From: Microbotryum silenes-acaulis
Lineage: Eukaryota; Basidiomycota; Microbotryomycetes; Microbotryales; Microbotryaceae
Length of the DNA stretch: 64,000 nt
Direction of reading: 5' to 3'
NCBI GenBank assembly: GCA_003665825.1
Contig: QPFY01000001.1
Coordinates: 1,295,001-1,359,000, forward strand
The first letter of the stretch is position 1, and every line of letters starts with the position of its first letter. Positions 31,194 through 44,100 of the stretch are shown here, one piece after another. Under the pieces are notes generated by a model. That model did not search any database. It worked only from the letters and a program-made list of their open reading frames with translations, and was not told the origin of the DNA. Both the position numbers and the translations under genes were made by a program.

Positions 31194-33586
31194 CTAGTCA
31201 GAATCAAGCCCGCGCTCGCGACGCTCGGTGACGCGACGGTACCGCTCAAAGTCCTCATCTGTCCACTCTTCCGGGTGTTTGGTTTCCCACCAAGGCTGTG
31301 GAAATCAACGTGGGCGGAGATACGTTAGCAGCCTCTCAGCCGCTTGACTGCGAACCCGCCGAACCGAGCTGACCTTCTCTTCATCTGAATAGGACTCGTC
31401 TCCTTTCTTCTTCTTTTCTCTGGGCTTGGGGATTGCTGCCTTGGGCGGGGGAGGTGGCTTCAGATTGGCGTGGAGTCGGGGTACTTTCGCAGCTTTTGAT
31501 AAGCCAGGGTGACGAACGCCCGCGATGCCTTTGCGGGTCAAGATGCCAGCCAGACCTTTAGTTCGGCATGTAAGAGTTGGGATCAGTGAAGTGCAGTGGA
31601 CGTAGCAACAGGCTGGGCAAACTCACCTCGAACAGGTTTCGCGTTGATCTCGGCTTGTTTGGTCACGGGTTTAGCTTGTGCTCGTAAAGCTGCATTTTGA
31701 GGATCGATTTGAGGTGGTAGGAGGGACGAGGCCTCTTCGACGGGAGGCGACGATATCGGAAGCAACTCCATCGGACTCGACGTGCGGGTTGAAGGACCTT
31801 GTTCGTTGGCCCTTTTGGTACCACCTTTTGAAGAGGAACGCGAGGATACCTGAATTCAATGGCACACCATGTGCATTGTACTGCTGTTGAGATCGGGTCT
31901 CATAGTGCTGCCGCCACGAACATCTGAACGCACCTTGTTCGAACATTTCGTCGACTTGCGCATGTCTTGCGAATCGAGTTCACTTTGGTAATTTGCAAGC
32001 AAGAAACGTGCGAGTTTTGATTGTTTAGCCCTCAAGTCCGCTTCGGTACACTGCCGGCATTTCTCACCCGAGAGCGCGACTCCGAACCGGAGCGGTACAC
32101 AAATTCTCCAGGCCGGTCGGCACAGTCGTATCAATCGCATGCTGATCCGTGGTCGCCAAGACCAACGGCTTTGAAGTGCGGAGTAAGTCGGCCTCATCTA
32201 AAGAAAACTCGGAATCTTGGTGCTCGTCCTCGACCGGCTCTGTAGCTGTGCGGGCGCGCTTCGAGGTGCTTGCCCGACGAACAGGCGCCGATTTGGTGCG
32301 TTTGGCCCTTCCAGCGACCTTGCTCGACTGAGCGGTAACCTCGAGAATAAAACCATTCTCGTTCCCCTCAACTCCACGATTCGTCAGGCGGCCGATCGAG
32401 CTACCCTCGAAAGTCGATCGGGTCCGAGAACGACGCACGGGGGACGAAGTCGACACGTCATGGGTAGCGACATTGGGTTCGAAATCAACGGTACCGCTGT
32501 CGTCTAGCTTGTCCTGAAGGTAGCTCGGCTGGTCAGACTTCACAATGTTGCTTCCATCCGATACGGTGTCTATGAGGCCTAAGGATCAGGTTGGCTTCCT
32601 CCTTGGTCAGAAACAGAAAGGGCGCATATCAACACGTGACGATGACAAATGCTCACTCTCTCCTTCTTCCTCCGAATCGCCAACGACAACATCATTCTTG
32701 ACATTCGGAACCTGGAGCGGTTCGAGTTGACTCATCTGACGCCGCATGGCTGTGTTCGCGTGACCGAGTGTGGTGGTCGAGCTATCAATGTCGCTGACGA
32801 CACCCAGGTCGCGTTGAGACGCGGTCGTCGACGCGTCGACGATCTCGTCCGAGGTCCGCGTCAGCGAGTTGCTGGCAACTCCCACCTGATCGAAACCTGG
32901 TCTTGATAGTGGAGCAAGACTTGTAGCTTGCCTAGATGTGTGGCGGGGGCTGACACCGGCACTAACACGTGGGAACATGCGTCGAGGATCCAATGCAGGC
33001 GCCTCTCGTTCGTCGAGGCTGATTGAGGAGTCGCTAGTCAAAGTGCCTCGGAGCGTTTGGTAGCCTGTCGACGCTTGCCTTTGTACTGCTTGCGATCTTG
33101 AAGAAAGACGGGAGGCGGGTGTAGGAGTAGGCGCAAGGGAGGTCACTTGAGGCTGAGGAGGGCTCCTGTGGCTGCTGTGAGGGACGCCTGGGCTTTGAGG
33201 CCTCCTCGGAGATAGCCGACCTCGCTGTTTGCGAGCCGGCACCTCGGTCGCCAGCTTGGTATGCTGCAGTGGGACAGCACGTGCGGAGATACGACAAGGA
33301 AGACCTGGCTTTCGGCAAAGGACAAGGACGGTGCGCTGTGACTTGCGCTGGCCTGCGTTGGCAAGTCTCAAAGTTTTGTAGGAGCCCGAAGCGTGGCTAA
33401 GTGAGTGAAGTGTAAAGCCGATCCCCCCCCCCCCCGGGTCTCAGCGCGTCTCCCTGCCATGAGGCAGCGGGCGGCACTGCACTGACTCGCTGCGGCAGGT
33501 GCCAGGAGTTGTGCAGTGGGCAGTTGTGGGCCTAACTTTCCGTGAGTTATGGCAAAAGGACGTCTATAGCGGCGAGTATTTGCCAT
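31194..33586 (-). CDS. Unknown nuclear-type protein, multi-exon
   Basis: A consistent exon chain reads 32657..>33371, 32068..32578, 31934..31982, 31627..31849, 31374..31555 and 31194..31295; every join keeps phase with canonical GT-AG ends. The protein is long, polar and largely disordered: Ser/Thr/Arg/Pro-rich first, then basic clusters (AGRAKRTKSAPVRR), a TSSPVRRSRTRST segment, LTRKGIAGVRHPGLSKAAK, VPRLHANLKPPPPPKAA and a KKKKG run. The last exon is compact and charged, PWWETKHPEEWTDEDFERY, ending GLDSD. Short Arg-Leu-His and Trp-rich motifs in a disordered chain suggest a chromatin or DNA-repair adaptor, but I recognise no family. The 5' end is unsure: the frame of the first large exon is open past 33371 without ATG, so an upstream exon (perhaps from ATG 33586, MANTRRYRRPFAIT) is needed. 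Confidence 0.6.
33423..33435. repeat. Poly-C tract (13 C)
   Basis: Uninterrupted run of 13 C residues close to the 5' end of the unknown gene. Such runs are prone to length error in sequencing. Confidence 0.85.
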
Positions 33587-33995
33587 TGCAGACGGTGAGG
33601 TGTAGCATTGTATCACAAGCTCGAGATCAATGAATTAAATGATCATGGTGGGCTGAACAGGTTCCCAACTTCCCGCCCGTGGTCGTTAGAGCATTGAGCA
33701 GTGAGAGTGAAGACGCCGACCGGCCTTGATGACGTCCCCCCATCGTCGGTTGGAGGACGGGTGAAGACGGGTGAAACATGTCACACGTAGTTGCGGCTAC
33801 ATGACTAGACACGTAGCGCTTCACATCTTGGTTTGCTGCAGCTGAGGAGCTGAGCGTCGGGCCATTTGGTTAAAGAGCGGGGAATTGCACCTTGCTCTAC
33901 AAAATATTTACTTGCACCCACATCGAGGTTCGGCAACGACCGACGGCGAAGACCGCAGCGAGGTGATCGTTGGACGATCTACTTGTGCTGGGTCC

Positions 33996-35956
33996 TTATA
34001 CTGTCGAGCTGCTTACCCACCTCAAAGTCCCCTGTTCTCCCACCCGGCACTTGCGCTGTAGGACCTCGTTCACCTTCTCGCGAAGCCCAATCTTCTCAGC
34101 GCCACCCGACAATCTCTGGGCTTCTTGGGCGACCCTGGCAACAACTTCGTCCTTCGTCATCGCGAACTTCCCACTGCCTTTCGCCTCTCCCGTCACAATG
34201 TCCTTGATCTGCCGCTCCGAAGGTAGGGAAAACCGAGCATGCGGGTATTCTCGGTACGGGCGGGCTGATTCAGGGGCGCGCTTTTGTAGTGGTTTGACCG
34301 GAGGGTTGGAGAACGGCGCAGGGTTGGAGAAGAAGTTTTTCAGGATCGTCGAGTCCTCGACTTCTGCCAGACTAGAGGGCGACCACGGCGCACGGTCCTT
34401 GCGTTTGTCGACAAGCAAGTGAGTGACCCCAACTCTGAAATCAGGGTGGATGGTGGGATTCTTCAGGGAACAAAAATATTTGGCTGCCTGTCAGTTGCAG
34501 AGCTGTACATTTGGTAGTCAACCAGAGTGCTTACGCAGCATGCGGTGGCAATCCTCAGATCCATAGCGAAAACCTCGTCGATGTCTAGCTTCGCACCTTC
34601 CCGGATGGCCTTGAGCGTCAACTTGAGACTGGTCGGGCTGCGATGCTCGAGGACTTCTCTTGTAGTCTTCGCCCACTGCTGCAATTCACCTAGATCAACT
34701 TCCTCCCCTTCAAATACGAGCTTATCGAGTGGCATCGAACCCGACTCGAGTTCAGAGAGACCAGAAATGATCGATTCGACCGTCTTGCGACCGAAGATGG
34801 CATCGATCGCTCGTCGCTTTGCACCCACGAGCGGGTATGCTGGCCCACTCTGAAGCTCCTCGGCATCGGTGACGAACTCCTCAATGGCGGCGTTGACGTC
34901 CTCAAGCGCAGCCTTTGCACCAAGCTCGCTCAACCTTGCTTCGACAGCATTGAGACGTTCAGACGGGACAAAATGGGACGCGAAGCCGGCGAAGAGAGCG
35001 TCTTTTCCTCGTAGGGTGTGGCCCGTCAAGCCGAGGTAAACGCCGAGCTCGCCATCGAGGCGGGGTAGGAAGAAGTTGGCACCGACGTCAGGAAAGAGGC
35101 CGATGTTTGTCTCTGGCATGCCCAAAATGGTCGTCTCGGTGGCAATGCGGAAAGGAGCATGCATCGAGAGGCCACATCCACCACCCACTGCATAAAGACC
35201 AGCCTTCAGTTCGAATCCTACATGCCGGAAGCTCCTACATGTTCGTAGCGTGCGAAGGGCTTACGTGTATTGCCATGTATGAACGCGACTACGGGTGTAC
35301 GCATGTTTGCGATGAAATGATCCGTGACATATTCGTCACCGAAGAAGCTGGCCGAGTCAGCCCATGTCTCCACGGTCGCAAGCTGCTTGGCAAGGGCTGC
35401 GGAAGAGAATTCGCCATCTCGTCAGCACAAAGCAACACAGACCCACGGCTCATTCTCTCTGCCTCCCTCCCCACGATGAGAAAACCATATGACCGACTTT
35501 TGACATCCCCTCCAGCGCAGAAGTGTTTGCCGGTACCCCGGAGGACGATGACGCTGGCCAGGTCTGAGGCCTCCCATTTCTGACGCAGCGCAAATGATCA
35601 ACAACTGATATCATCGCCCAAGGACAGCAAATCGAAGAAGATACGTACTTCGAGTTGTGGCTGCAGCAAATCGACCATTTCCTTGTTGAGGGCATTGAAT
35701 GCGGCGGGCCGGTTCAAGGTGGCCTTGCGAAGCGAGTGCAGCGACTCGAAGCGGACAAGGGGCTGTAAAGAATTGCGTACCAATTCAACAGATAAGGCTC
35801 TCATCCCTTGCTCTACCGCTGAGTTCTCACACTCACCTCGGCAGGATCGCTCTTTGCGGGCGGCGTTGAGCTCGATTGCGCCGACTGAGAGGTTGTGAGA
35901 TGCCGACCAATCATGCTCACGCGGCTCACCGAAGCACTCGAGATGCGTGAGACCAT
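33996..35956 (-). CDS. EHD3: 3-hydroxyisobutyryl-CoA hydrolase, mitochondrial
   Basis: About seven exons of the enoyl-CoA hydratase fold. After a basic, Ser-rich leader (MVSRISSASVSRVSMIGRHL) typical of mitochondrial targeting come HSLRKATLNRPAAFNALNKE, VIVLRGTGKHFCAGGDVK, FIANMRTPVVAFIHGNT and the oxyanion-hole block GGGCGLSMHAPFRIATETT. ILGMPETNIGLFPDVGANFF carries the family's active-site Glu and Asp region. HPDFRVGVTHLLVDKRKD and RFSLPSERQI finish the C-terminal half that separates HIBCH from simple hydratases. The enzyme releases 3-hydroxyisobutyrate from its CoA ester in valine breakdown. The C-terminal join CC|AAKYFCSLKNPTIHPDF is phase 0 with a GTAAGC donor. ATG 35956 is preferred; the in-frame ATG at 35998 would lengthen the presequence by 14 residues. 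Confidence 0.92.
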
Positions 35957-36643
35957 TCGGACAGTTGCTGTTCCCACTTTACAAGTCTTCAGCAGCATCA
36001 GGTCGATGCGGGCGATCAGGATCTGGCGATGGGGGAGTGACGAGGAGGTGTGCACAGCTCGGCATCGTCAGTGTCGCAAGGTTCCACCGCGCCCCGCAAG
36101 AGCCCGCAAGCTCCCGCACGCTCCCGCACGCCCCGCAGCGCGAAGCGCTTACTTCGAAAATGATAATGATAATTGAGTTCACAGCAATTCTACACAGCAG
36201 AGACGACCCTTTCGAACGGCTCGGACGCCTTCTGGGATTCATCCAATGACAGTGATATGAGAGCCTTCCTGTATTACCTTGACTCAGCACGGATGGCAGG
36301 AATCGAAGCGCCAAGTTGGCCCGAAAACGGGCCGATATAGTCTGCAGCGCCTTTCCAGCTGATACCCATGATGAGTCATGGAAATAGGGTAGGAAAGTAA
36401 ATGCCTCCGAATGCCCTAGGGGTGTCGCGATTTGCTCCGTGCTCGCTCGCCCGACGGAAGCGAAAGCTCACCCTTCGGTGGATCGACAGCGAAGCTCGAT
36501 TTCGAGAGATCATGTCATCGCGCGATAGGATACATCATGAAAGCAGGTGGGAAAAGAAATGGAGGCAACAATAAAGTAGGGAAAATGAGAAGAAAAGAAA
36601 GTAAAACAGACAGATGTCGCTGTACGCCTCGTTGCCTCGACGG
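35957..36643. other. Intergenic region, 687 bp
   Basis: Upstream of the EHD3 gene and downstream of the white-collar gene. A short CTCCCGCACG repeat lies at about 36100-36140. No gene recognised. Confidence 0.4.
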
Positions 36644-38754
36644 TCACTTGCCCTTGTCCGGTTTGGCCTTCTCGGCTTTGCTCTCTTTATTGGCCTTGGA
36701 GCTCGCCTTCGCATATCGAAGACCTGTCCAAGTACAATGGTGCGGGTTCAGCAAAACCCGAGTCTTTCAAGAATCGTCGGCGACCCGACATAAGCCAATT
36801 TGCTCACCGCATGCGTTGCACAATGATTTCGGTCCGTCGGGACCCTGCTCGGCCAATGAGATGGCTCTTGTCAGCTCGTGTTCCTCGCAAGGCGCGTTAC
36901 ACTTGCGGGATAACATTTGTGGGACATACCTTTCGCCATTCTGGAGAGTCGACTGTTCCACAGTCACGGCATACAAATTCGCCCTCCTCGACTCTTAGCT
37001 TCTGGTCGCGAAAAGGTCCATGGCGCAAGGAGATGCAAAGAAGGTAGGTAGGTGATTGACGAGTCAGGACGGTCCATGTGAACGCATGCATCAAAAGGTA
37101 GCAGCGCCTCCAGCTGACCTTTTTCTTCTTCTCCCCATGGGCCCCATCTCCCTTCGTCCCGTTCGCGCTGATGCCGATCCCTAGAGCCCCATACGTGTTC
37201 GACGAGGAGGGGATAAGTCCGCCAGCTTGGACCAGTCCGGTCGTTGGATCGATCACACTGCTGGGAACCTTCGGTCCTGTCGTAGCTTTGTTACCGTAAA
37301 CATTGTAACCGGCTGGCCGATCACCTGGTGGACCAGACCATGTGAGGGTCGGGCGGTCAACACAAGCTTGGTCACGAAAAATGTGTTCGGCGAGTGCTGA
37401 ACACGACTCACCTGCGGTCGATGCTGGCCCACCTTCGATGTCCCGATACATCACTTGTAGTTCTTGTCTCAAACGCTCGTTCTCAAACTTGAGCTCCAGG
37501 AACGAATCGAGCATTGCCTGGTTCTTGCTCGGGTATGGTCGCCCCATGGCGAAAAAACACTTTGGCGTCTGCGCGCCTTTGAGGTCGGCATAGTAAGGAT
37601 GGCCAGTCATCTCGAACAGCACATATCGCTCGTCTTTGGTGCGAAAGCGGCAATAAAGGGTCAAGTCCTTGCCTTCTTCGAGAGCTTGGTGAAAGTCCCG
37701 TTGATATGCTTCGACGTCATCGGGATGGAGGAAGTCGGCGACAGGCCGATTCATCAGCTCGTCGGGCGACCACCCGCAAAGATCGAAAATCGATGGCGTC
37801 GCAAACATGAAGCTCCCCGCTGGGTTCAGAACGTGCATGAAGTCCTGTGGTGGGTTCGAGGAACAAAGATAGGGGGGGAAAGCGCCAGGGCATCGAATAC
37901 GGACGGCGCGATCAGATTTCGATCGAAGACATCCACGGAGGTGGGAGAATCCAACATTCCAAAAAAAAAAAAGACATACCTGAATCTCGTCGATAATGTG
38001 CTGCGACCAGTTCTTGCGCTTTGTGAACTCGGATGTGGTGCTGCTTGCCTTGACTGAATGCGTTGTGGGCGCCTCGAGCGCTGCACTCTGGATCGGCATC
38101 GGCTCGGCAGGTCGTGCGTACGGGCCTGAAGCATTTGCGCTTCTAGAAAGGGAGGGATTGGAAGAGGTTGAGGCCGCCAGAGCATTGCTTCCACCGCCGC
38201 CGATGGAGCCATGGCGCTGGTGCAGCGGCACCATCGAGTTGCGATTCGGACCCGCACTGGAATCTGTAGACGGGTATCGATGGCGCAAAGAGTGGGAAAT
38301 GAGGGTCTGTCAGTGCCGAAGCCATCGGAGCTCGTACGTAGACGACTGCAAAGAGGTCCAGGCTCTGATCGGGCTGATCGGGCGTCGTCCTGCTGCTGAG
38401 GGCCGTCTTGCGGTGGCACCGATACCTGGCCGGGCCCGGGCGGTTTCAGAGGGCGATCGGTCCGATCGCACGACTGCAGGCGACGGACACCCAGTCCGGT
38501 TGCATGAGCCATCACGTGGACGTACCTCTTGCCGTATCAAACGGAACGGTCACCGAAGACGATTGTTGGGCCACGTATTGGGGGTATGCGAGCGAATACA
38601 TTGACGATGATGTCGAAGTAGGCGCTGGCGACTGCATGGTCAGCGTGCCTCCGTTCCGGATCGTTGAGGGCGTGGGGCCAGTGCCTGCAGAACTCTGAGG
38701 CGTACAGGAGGGGCGCAAAAATTCTTGTTGGTGATGAGTAGATCGATCGCTCAT
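36644..38754 (-). CDS. wc-2: White collar 2-type transcription factor (PAS domain and GATA finger)
   Basis: The first exon (38526..38754) encodes a Ser/Thr/Gln-rich N-terminus, MSDRSTHHQQEFLRPS. A later exon has WSQHIIDEIQ and then the PAS domain: DFMHVLNPAGSFMFATPSIF, GWSPDELMNRPVADFLHPDD and LTLYCRFRTKDERYVLFEMTG. A short coiled region (FLELKFENERLRQELQVMY) follows. The GATA-type zinc finger is spread over three exons: FVCRDCGTVDSPEWRK, GPDGPKSLCNACG, and LRYAKASSKANKE, with all four Cys present. The protein ends AEKAKPDKGK. WC-2 pairs with the photoreceptor WC-1 and binds DNA to switch on light-induced genes; there is no LOV flavin motif here, as expected for WC-2. WC-1 is not in this window. 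The start is the ATG at 38754. Confidence 0.92.
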
Positions 38755-39566
38755 ACGACAGCCACCGGTTCGGCACGAGCGGCGGTAAAGGATCGGATCT
38801 GCTTTCGATCGTGGCCCGTTGGCACGAGCTGCTCATAGCGCTCATAGGCTGCTCTAGTGGGTACGCGCTGTAGTCGAATTTCCGTCTGTAGTCGCGGGCT
38901 ACAAGGGGCGTAATTAATATGCGGCGCCGATTTGTCAGCTTTCCATCCTCATCTTCAGGCGCCGGTGGTCGTCTCTTGTTGTAGACTACTTGGATTCCAA
39001 TTCTCGTTCTCATTCACCGCCACCCCCGTCCTTCCCCATCAGTTTGAGACCAGGTTCAAGCCTACACCCCCTCGCGGACTCTTTCACACGTTATAATCAC
39101 CCTCAGAGTTTCCTCCGAGCGACTAGGAGCCTCTGAAACGCGTAATTGCGCGATCACCTTTTAGATCGACCCCGCACGGCCATGCGGCGATCCCATTGCC
39201 CGATATGCGCTCACCCCAACTCTCAACAAGGCCCGACCAAAATATCTTTGCCAAATTGCGCTACTTTTAACCGGTTAGGAATAGGGGGGCGGGGTAGGAT
39301 GCCCGAATGTACTACCTTACATTGCTCGTCCCATCCTCATCAAGCCTGCTTAGGCCCCCAAGTAGAATACCCTTCCGGCACTGACTTGCCTGCCCCAACG
39401 CTCGGCCATCCCGGGACCCGGGCGTCCGGCAGCCGCGTGAGAGGGACGCATTTATCAGCCTCCAACTCTTGCCAAGTCCGAAGTAGCTTTGTGTGTACTC
39501 GTCCGGAAATATCAGCGAGCCGTCGGTAGAATTGGACGCGGTCTTCGAGCTCGGCAGTGTCGCTGG
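38755..39566. other. Intergenic region, about 810 bp
   Basis: Upstream of the white-collar gene. A few short ORFs on both strands, none convincing. No RNA gene recognised. Confidence 0.4.
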
Positions 39567-40396
39567 CTATCGCTCGAAGGGGTGGAGGGAGCGACGATTG
39601 AATGACGACGGCGGCAGCGAGGGCGAGACTTCAGACACCGGAGACGATGCTTGAGATGCGAGAGGAGCCTGCTCGCTAGTGCAAATATCCACGTGCCGGC
39701 GAGTGACATGTGACACGCGCGGCAAGCCATATGTGCCTGCACGGAAATAGGTGGCAAATGAAGTCCGGACTATCGCAAGTCGAGACGACTGCATCCCTGA
39801 GTCGGTGGGATTGAGTCCAACGGTGTAGCTTGTCTCGAAGAAAGTCGAGTCTTTCTCCTCCTGCTCGTCTTCTCCGAAAGACGTGACGTAGATCTAAGAA
39901 TTGGCAAAAAGAAGCAACAGTGTCGCCGAGGCTGACTCAGTCAGCCAAATCTCGACCTCGAGACGCGAGAAAATTCTGAACTCAACTCACACCTACAAAC
40001 GACGAAGCCAATGAGTCAGGGGTCACTGAATTGAGACATGTAATGTCTGATGTTGATGTTAGTGATACAAAGTCCACTCACAGTCTTCGGCTCTTCTTCT
40101 GATAGTTGCATTATTTTCTTTATTAGCGTGCTCCATTCAAGACCCTTGGAAGTAACCTCAGACTCAAGCCAAAGCTGAGTCGGAACCGACCTCATTGTCG
40201 CGGTAGGGTAGTAAGATACAGCCATCGCCGCCTTCCAGTCGCATTCGATCGACGGTTCTGAGATTCGTTTCCGCGTTGATTCTGTTACTGGTCTTGGGCT
40301 TCCGGGCCATTTCCAGGCGTATCGTTCGAACAAGTGTCGCTTACGCCGAATTTGGAGTCTTCACCGTACGTGACGCTCGGCGCTTGCTGGAGTCAT
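39567..40396 (-). CDS. Hypothetical protein, at least two exons
   Basis: Exons 40082..about 40360 and 39567..39893 are linked by an intron with GTGAGT donor and TTCTTAG acceptor in phase 0, reading ...LSEEEPKT|IYVTSFGEDEQEEK.... The sequence looks like a real protein (FERYAWKWPGSPRPV, AVSYYPTATMRSVPTQLWLE, DSTFFETSYTVGLNPTDSGM, FRAGTYGLPRVSH). It has balanced composition and no low complexity until its Ser/Pro-rich end. I do not recognise a domain. The first exon is unclear: the frame opens after TGA at about 40362 and has no ATG. ATG 40394-40396 (MTPASAERH) followed by a splice is one option. A further unassigned minus-strand frame, 40728..40983 (PHLTKGYASARRIYWYLTAR), may be an upstream exon. 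Confidence 0.45.
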
Positions 40397-40593
40397 GACT
40401 TATCCCCAGGCCGTCGTGCTGGCGGATACACTGCGTATAGGCCACTTAAATATTATGAGAGCACAGATACATCAGGGCGCTTACAAGGACTCGCTGTCCG
40501 GCTGCCTGTTTCGAACCAACTATCAGGGAAATGCGAGGTGATGGTGAAAGTCTCCGAATACGTGAGGGTGCGACATTTGTGCGCAACTGAGTC

Positions 40594-40609
40594 GGGGGGG
40601 GGGGGGGGG
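40594..40609. repeat. Poly-G tract (16 G)
   Basis: Sixteen G residues in a row between the hypothetical gene and the kinesin gene. Likely slippage-prone and error-prone. Confidence 0.85.
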
Positions 40610-41137
40610 TGGACAACCGAAAGCTCGACATCTGAAGTACACAAGGCAGCGTCTGCGACGTTGGTGCACGAAAGAAAACCAGCGGTAGCTTAGTCAAGTA
40701 ATAACTACCTCATCAACTCCCAGCGAGTCAGTCGACAGCGAGCCAGTTGACCTTGCCATTCATGTAATCGATAGACGATCGCTGCGCACGACGTCGCCCT
40801 TCGACAGTTCCACTTCGAGCCGTTAGATACCAATAAATTCGCCGTGCGGAGGCATAGCCTTTCGTCAAATGCGGACGCCCAATCTTCGGCGGCACTTGAT
40901 GCAATTTTATACCCAAGGCTTCAGGTAGAGTCTTGCCGCTTTCGGAGCCGATGCCGCTTCTCGAAGCAGCAACGCAGAACCTTCTAAGTCAACGGAAAAG
41001 TCACCAAATTGATCACGTTGCGAAATGCTATCTTCTTGAACAGAGACTATTCATACCTACTGATAAGAGCTCTACAATGGATATCAATGGCGAAGTTGCG
41101 CGCGAGGGAGTCGACAGCAAGCCTCGCAATCTTGGGC

Positions 41138-44100
41138 CTAGAAACAAGCGAACTTGTTCTTGCCTTTGCGGTTGACGTCTTCCAGGCGGCGTTCCAATTC
41201 CTGTTTCGCCCGCTCCCGATTGTACCGCTCAGCTTGGAGCTGGGATTCGACCTCCATACTGCGATAATTCAAACCCAATGGCTAACTGCCCGTCAGCCCA
41301 CCAATCGACCAGCTCACCAATCGACCAGCTCGACCTCGGTTGACAACGTCTACTGGCACGACCACTTACACGGAGTTTCGGACGTTCTCCGTCTCGTTAT
41401 GCGAATCTTGTAGTTCTCGACGGATAGCCTCGTTCTGGCTTAGGTAATTGTCGCGCTCCTTGGCCAAGTCGTTCATCTGCACGCGAGCTTTGCGGAGATT
41501 CCGTTCGCTGTCGCTCAGGGCCGACTCGAGTGTGTTCACGAGGTCGATGTTGGCTTGCAGGTCCCCCTCGCAGTGCGTGAGCTGCTTCACAAGCTTGGAA
41601 ACCTGAGCCTCAAGCTCGTCCACTCTTTGCACTACGAGGCTCGAGTCGATCGTCTTTGTCGGGGGAGGGCCAGCCGTCGCGCTCGCCACCGATTCACGAG
41701 GACTGATCGGCGCATGGTTCGCACTGGAGGTGCTCCCCGAACGATTAGGCGCTTGCGAACCTGACGGCAAAGACGGGGGCGGCATGGTGAGATCTTGAGT
41801 CCGACCTGTCGAATTGCCCTGGTCGGCAGCACCCTGGGCGTCGACCGAGGAAGTGGCCGGTCCTTTACTTTGGGACTGCTTCAGGACCCGCTCTTGACGA
41901 AGGGCGTCTGCCTCTGCCGCAAGCCGATCGGCGAGCAGTCGGGCATCCACCAGTTCTTGATTGAGCGCGGATGTCGAGCAACTGTGGTCAGTTTGCATCC
42001 TCGTTAACGACTTCTGCGCATCCGCGAGGTTGCCCTCAAGCAGCGCGTATGATTTGTCCAATTCGAGGTATTTGGATTGCGTTTCGTCCCGTTCTTTCGT
42101 AGCCAAGTCGATTTTTGCAAGGCTGGTGGTCCGGATCTTCTCGCAAATCGCGGCAGCTTCCGAGGACTTCTGCGCTAGCTCTTGCTCGTGCATCGCCCTG
42201 GACAACGCCATCTCCCGATCGTGGGCAGCCTGCAGGACTGCGGTGTGTTTGGCGTGGTCGGCGCGCATCGATGAGACGGCTACTTCGTGGACCGAGCGTA
42301 GTGAAGCCAGCTTGTCCTCGAAAGTGTCCCGCATGCTGGCCGTCTCGTTTTCGTGTGCAGCTCGTAGAGAGACAATCTCCTTCTCCGACTCGGTGCGTAG
42401 AAAATCGAGAGCTTGTTCGTGCTCTATCCGCATCGAGCAGACAGCCTGCTCATGCGTCGTTTGCAGCGCAGTGGTGTTGTCCCGGTGCTGCTTCTCCAAC
42501 AAGGCAACGGACTCTAGATGCGCGGCATCTATTCTGCGTAACTCTTCCTGGTGTGAGCTCAGCAGGGTGTCGCTGAGTGAGTGGAGTTCTTGAATGTGCG
42601 ACTGTTGATTCCGGAAACAGATCGTAAGTCAACCGCCTTGGCGGTTTTTTAGAGGTGACCACGGTTGCGGCACTCACTTTGTTGAGGTCATTGATCAGCC
42701 TCATCTGCTCCGCCTCTGTCATCTTGATCGCCGCTTGATGGGCGTTATCCTTCGACAATAGCGCAGCCTCGTGCTGTGCAGAAAGTTGAGCGAGACGTAC
42801 TGAAGCCGCCTCTCGTGACGCGTCGAGCACTGCCTCCTGGGATTCCGCAAGAGCTCGTACAGCGGCAGCATGCGATTCTTCCGTTCGTGAACTTTGTGCC
42901 TCGTTCACCTTCTCGAGGACACTCGTAGCGGACGAGTGCAGCGTCGCCGCCATTTCAAGGTCCTGTGCTCGCTGAAGTTCCAATTTTGCGACAACGTCGG
43001 CATGAGCCCTATCCCTTTCGCCTAGCGCATTTTGATGGGTTTCTTCGAGCCGGGCTAACTCGTCCGAATGCTCTGCTTCGCGTTGCTTCAGCTCGAGCGC
43101 GTGCAGGGCCACAAGGTCGTCTTGCGACGCTGTTATTTCGGGCTCAGTCGAAGTGGTCGCACTCTGGACTAGGTGCTCGCTCTGTGGAGGAACGCTGGGG
43201 CATTGGTCGAGCACTGTGTGTGGGTGCATTATGCTCAAAATCCGAGACTGGCCTGCCTCGGCGAGTGTTGAGAGTTCGCGATTTGTTGCTTCGGCGAGCT
43301 CGAAAGCTAGTGTGTTCTCCGACGAGGCGCAGTCGGTCTCAACATGATCCGTTTGGTCGTCCTCTTCATCGCGGAAATTGTGCGCCTCTCCGAAATCGTC
43401 GAGATCTCGCGATGGTCCAACCTCGATCGACTCCGACTGGTCCGAAACATGCCGCGTACCTATGCGCATTTGGAGGAGATTGAAATGTCAACACAACACC
43501 AGAAAAGACTTTGTCCTTGCAGGTCTCACCTGAGAACACATGATCGTCGCAGATTCCTCGCCCCTCGATGGGGTCATCGGTCAACCCGCCTTGATCCGAC
43601 CGGTCGAGCGATTCGGACGCAATCGTGGCATTGGACCCAACAATTTGTGCGCGTAACCGACTAATCTCGCGAGACATATTGGTGACTTGATCGCGCGAAA
43701 GCACACTCAGTTCGTCAAATCGTCGCTGCAGACTTGTGAGGCTATCCTGCAGTTGATCGACTACGGCTCGATGAAGGGATTCTTTCTGGGCCATGGACCG
43801 CATCAAATGGTCCAGTCGCTCGGCCGCCGTGTCGGCATCGTCGACGAGTTTGTTGTCACTGGCTGGCGGCTCTTCACTGGGCGAAGTTGAGCACCCCGTG
43901 ACGCTGTGCCTGGAGTTCGACACAACAACCCCAAATCTGGAGGTATCGTCGGAGTTCGAGCTTTCGGAACAATCGCCACGCGAACGCAGCAAGGTGACTT
44001 CTTGTGTAATCGTCTCCCGTTCGCGCTCGGTTAAGGCTTGCTGTAGCCTCCTGATCTCCGTCTCCATTTGCTCATAGGTGCGCTCGTTCGTGAAAGCCGA

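Noticed and set aside
35205..35222. AGTTCGAATCCTAC, resembling a tRNA T-arm
   Set aside because: No matching A box, acceptor stem or anticodon arm; it lies within an intron/exon of the hydrolase gene.
37464..38604. Two plus-strand ORFs of about 200 codons over the white-collar gene
   Set aside because: Antisense to the PAS-domain exons, which carry clear family motifs.
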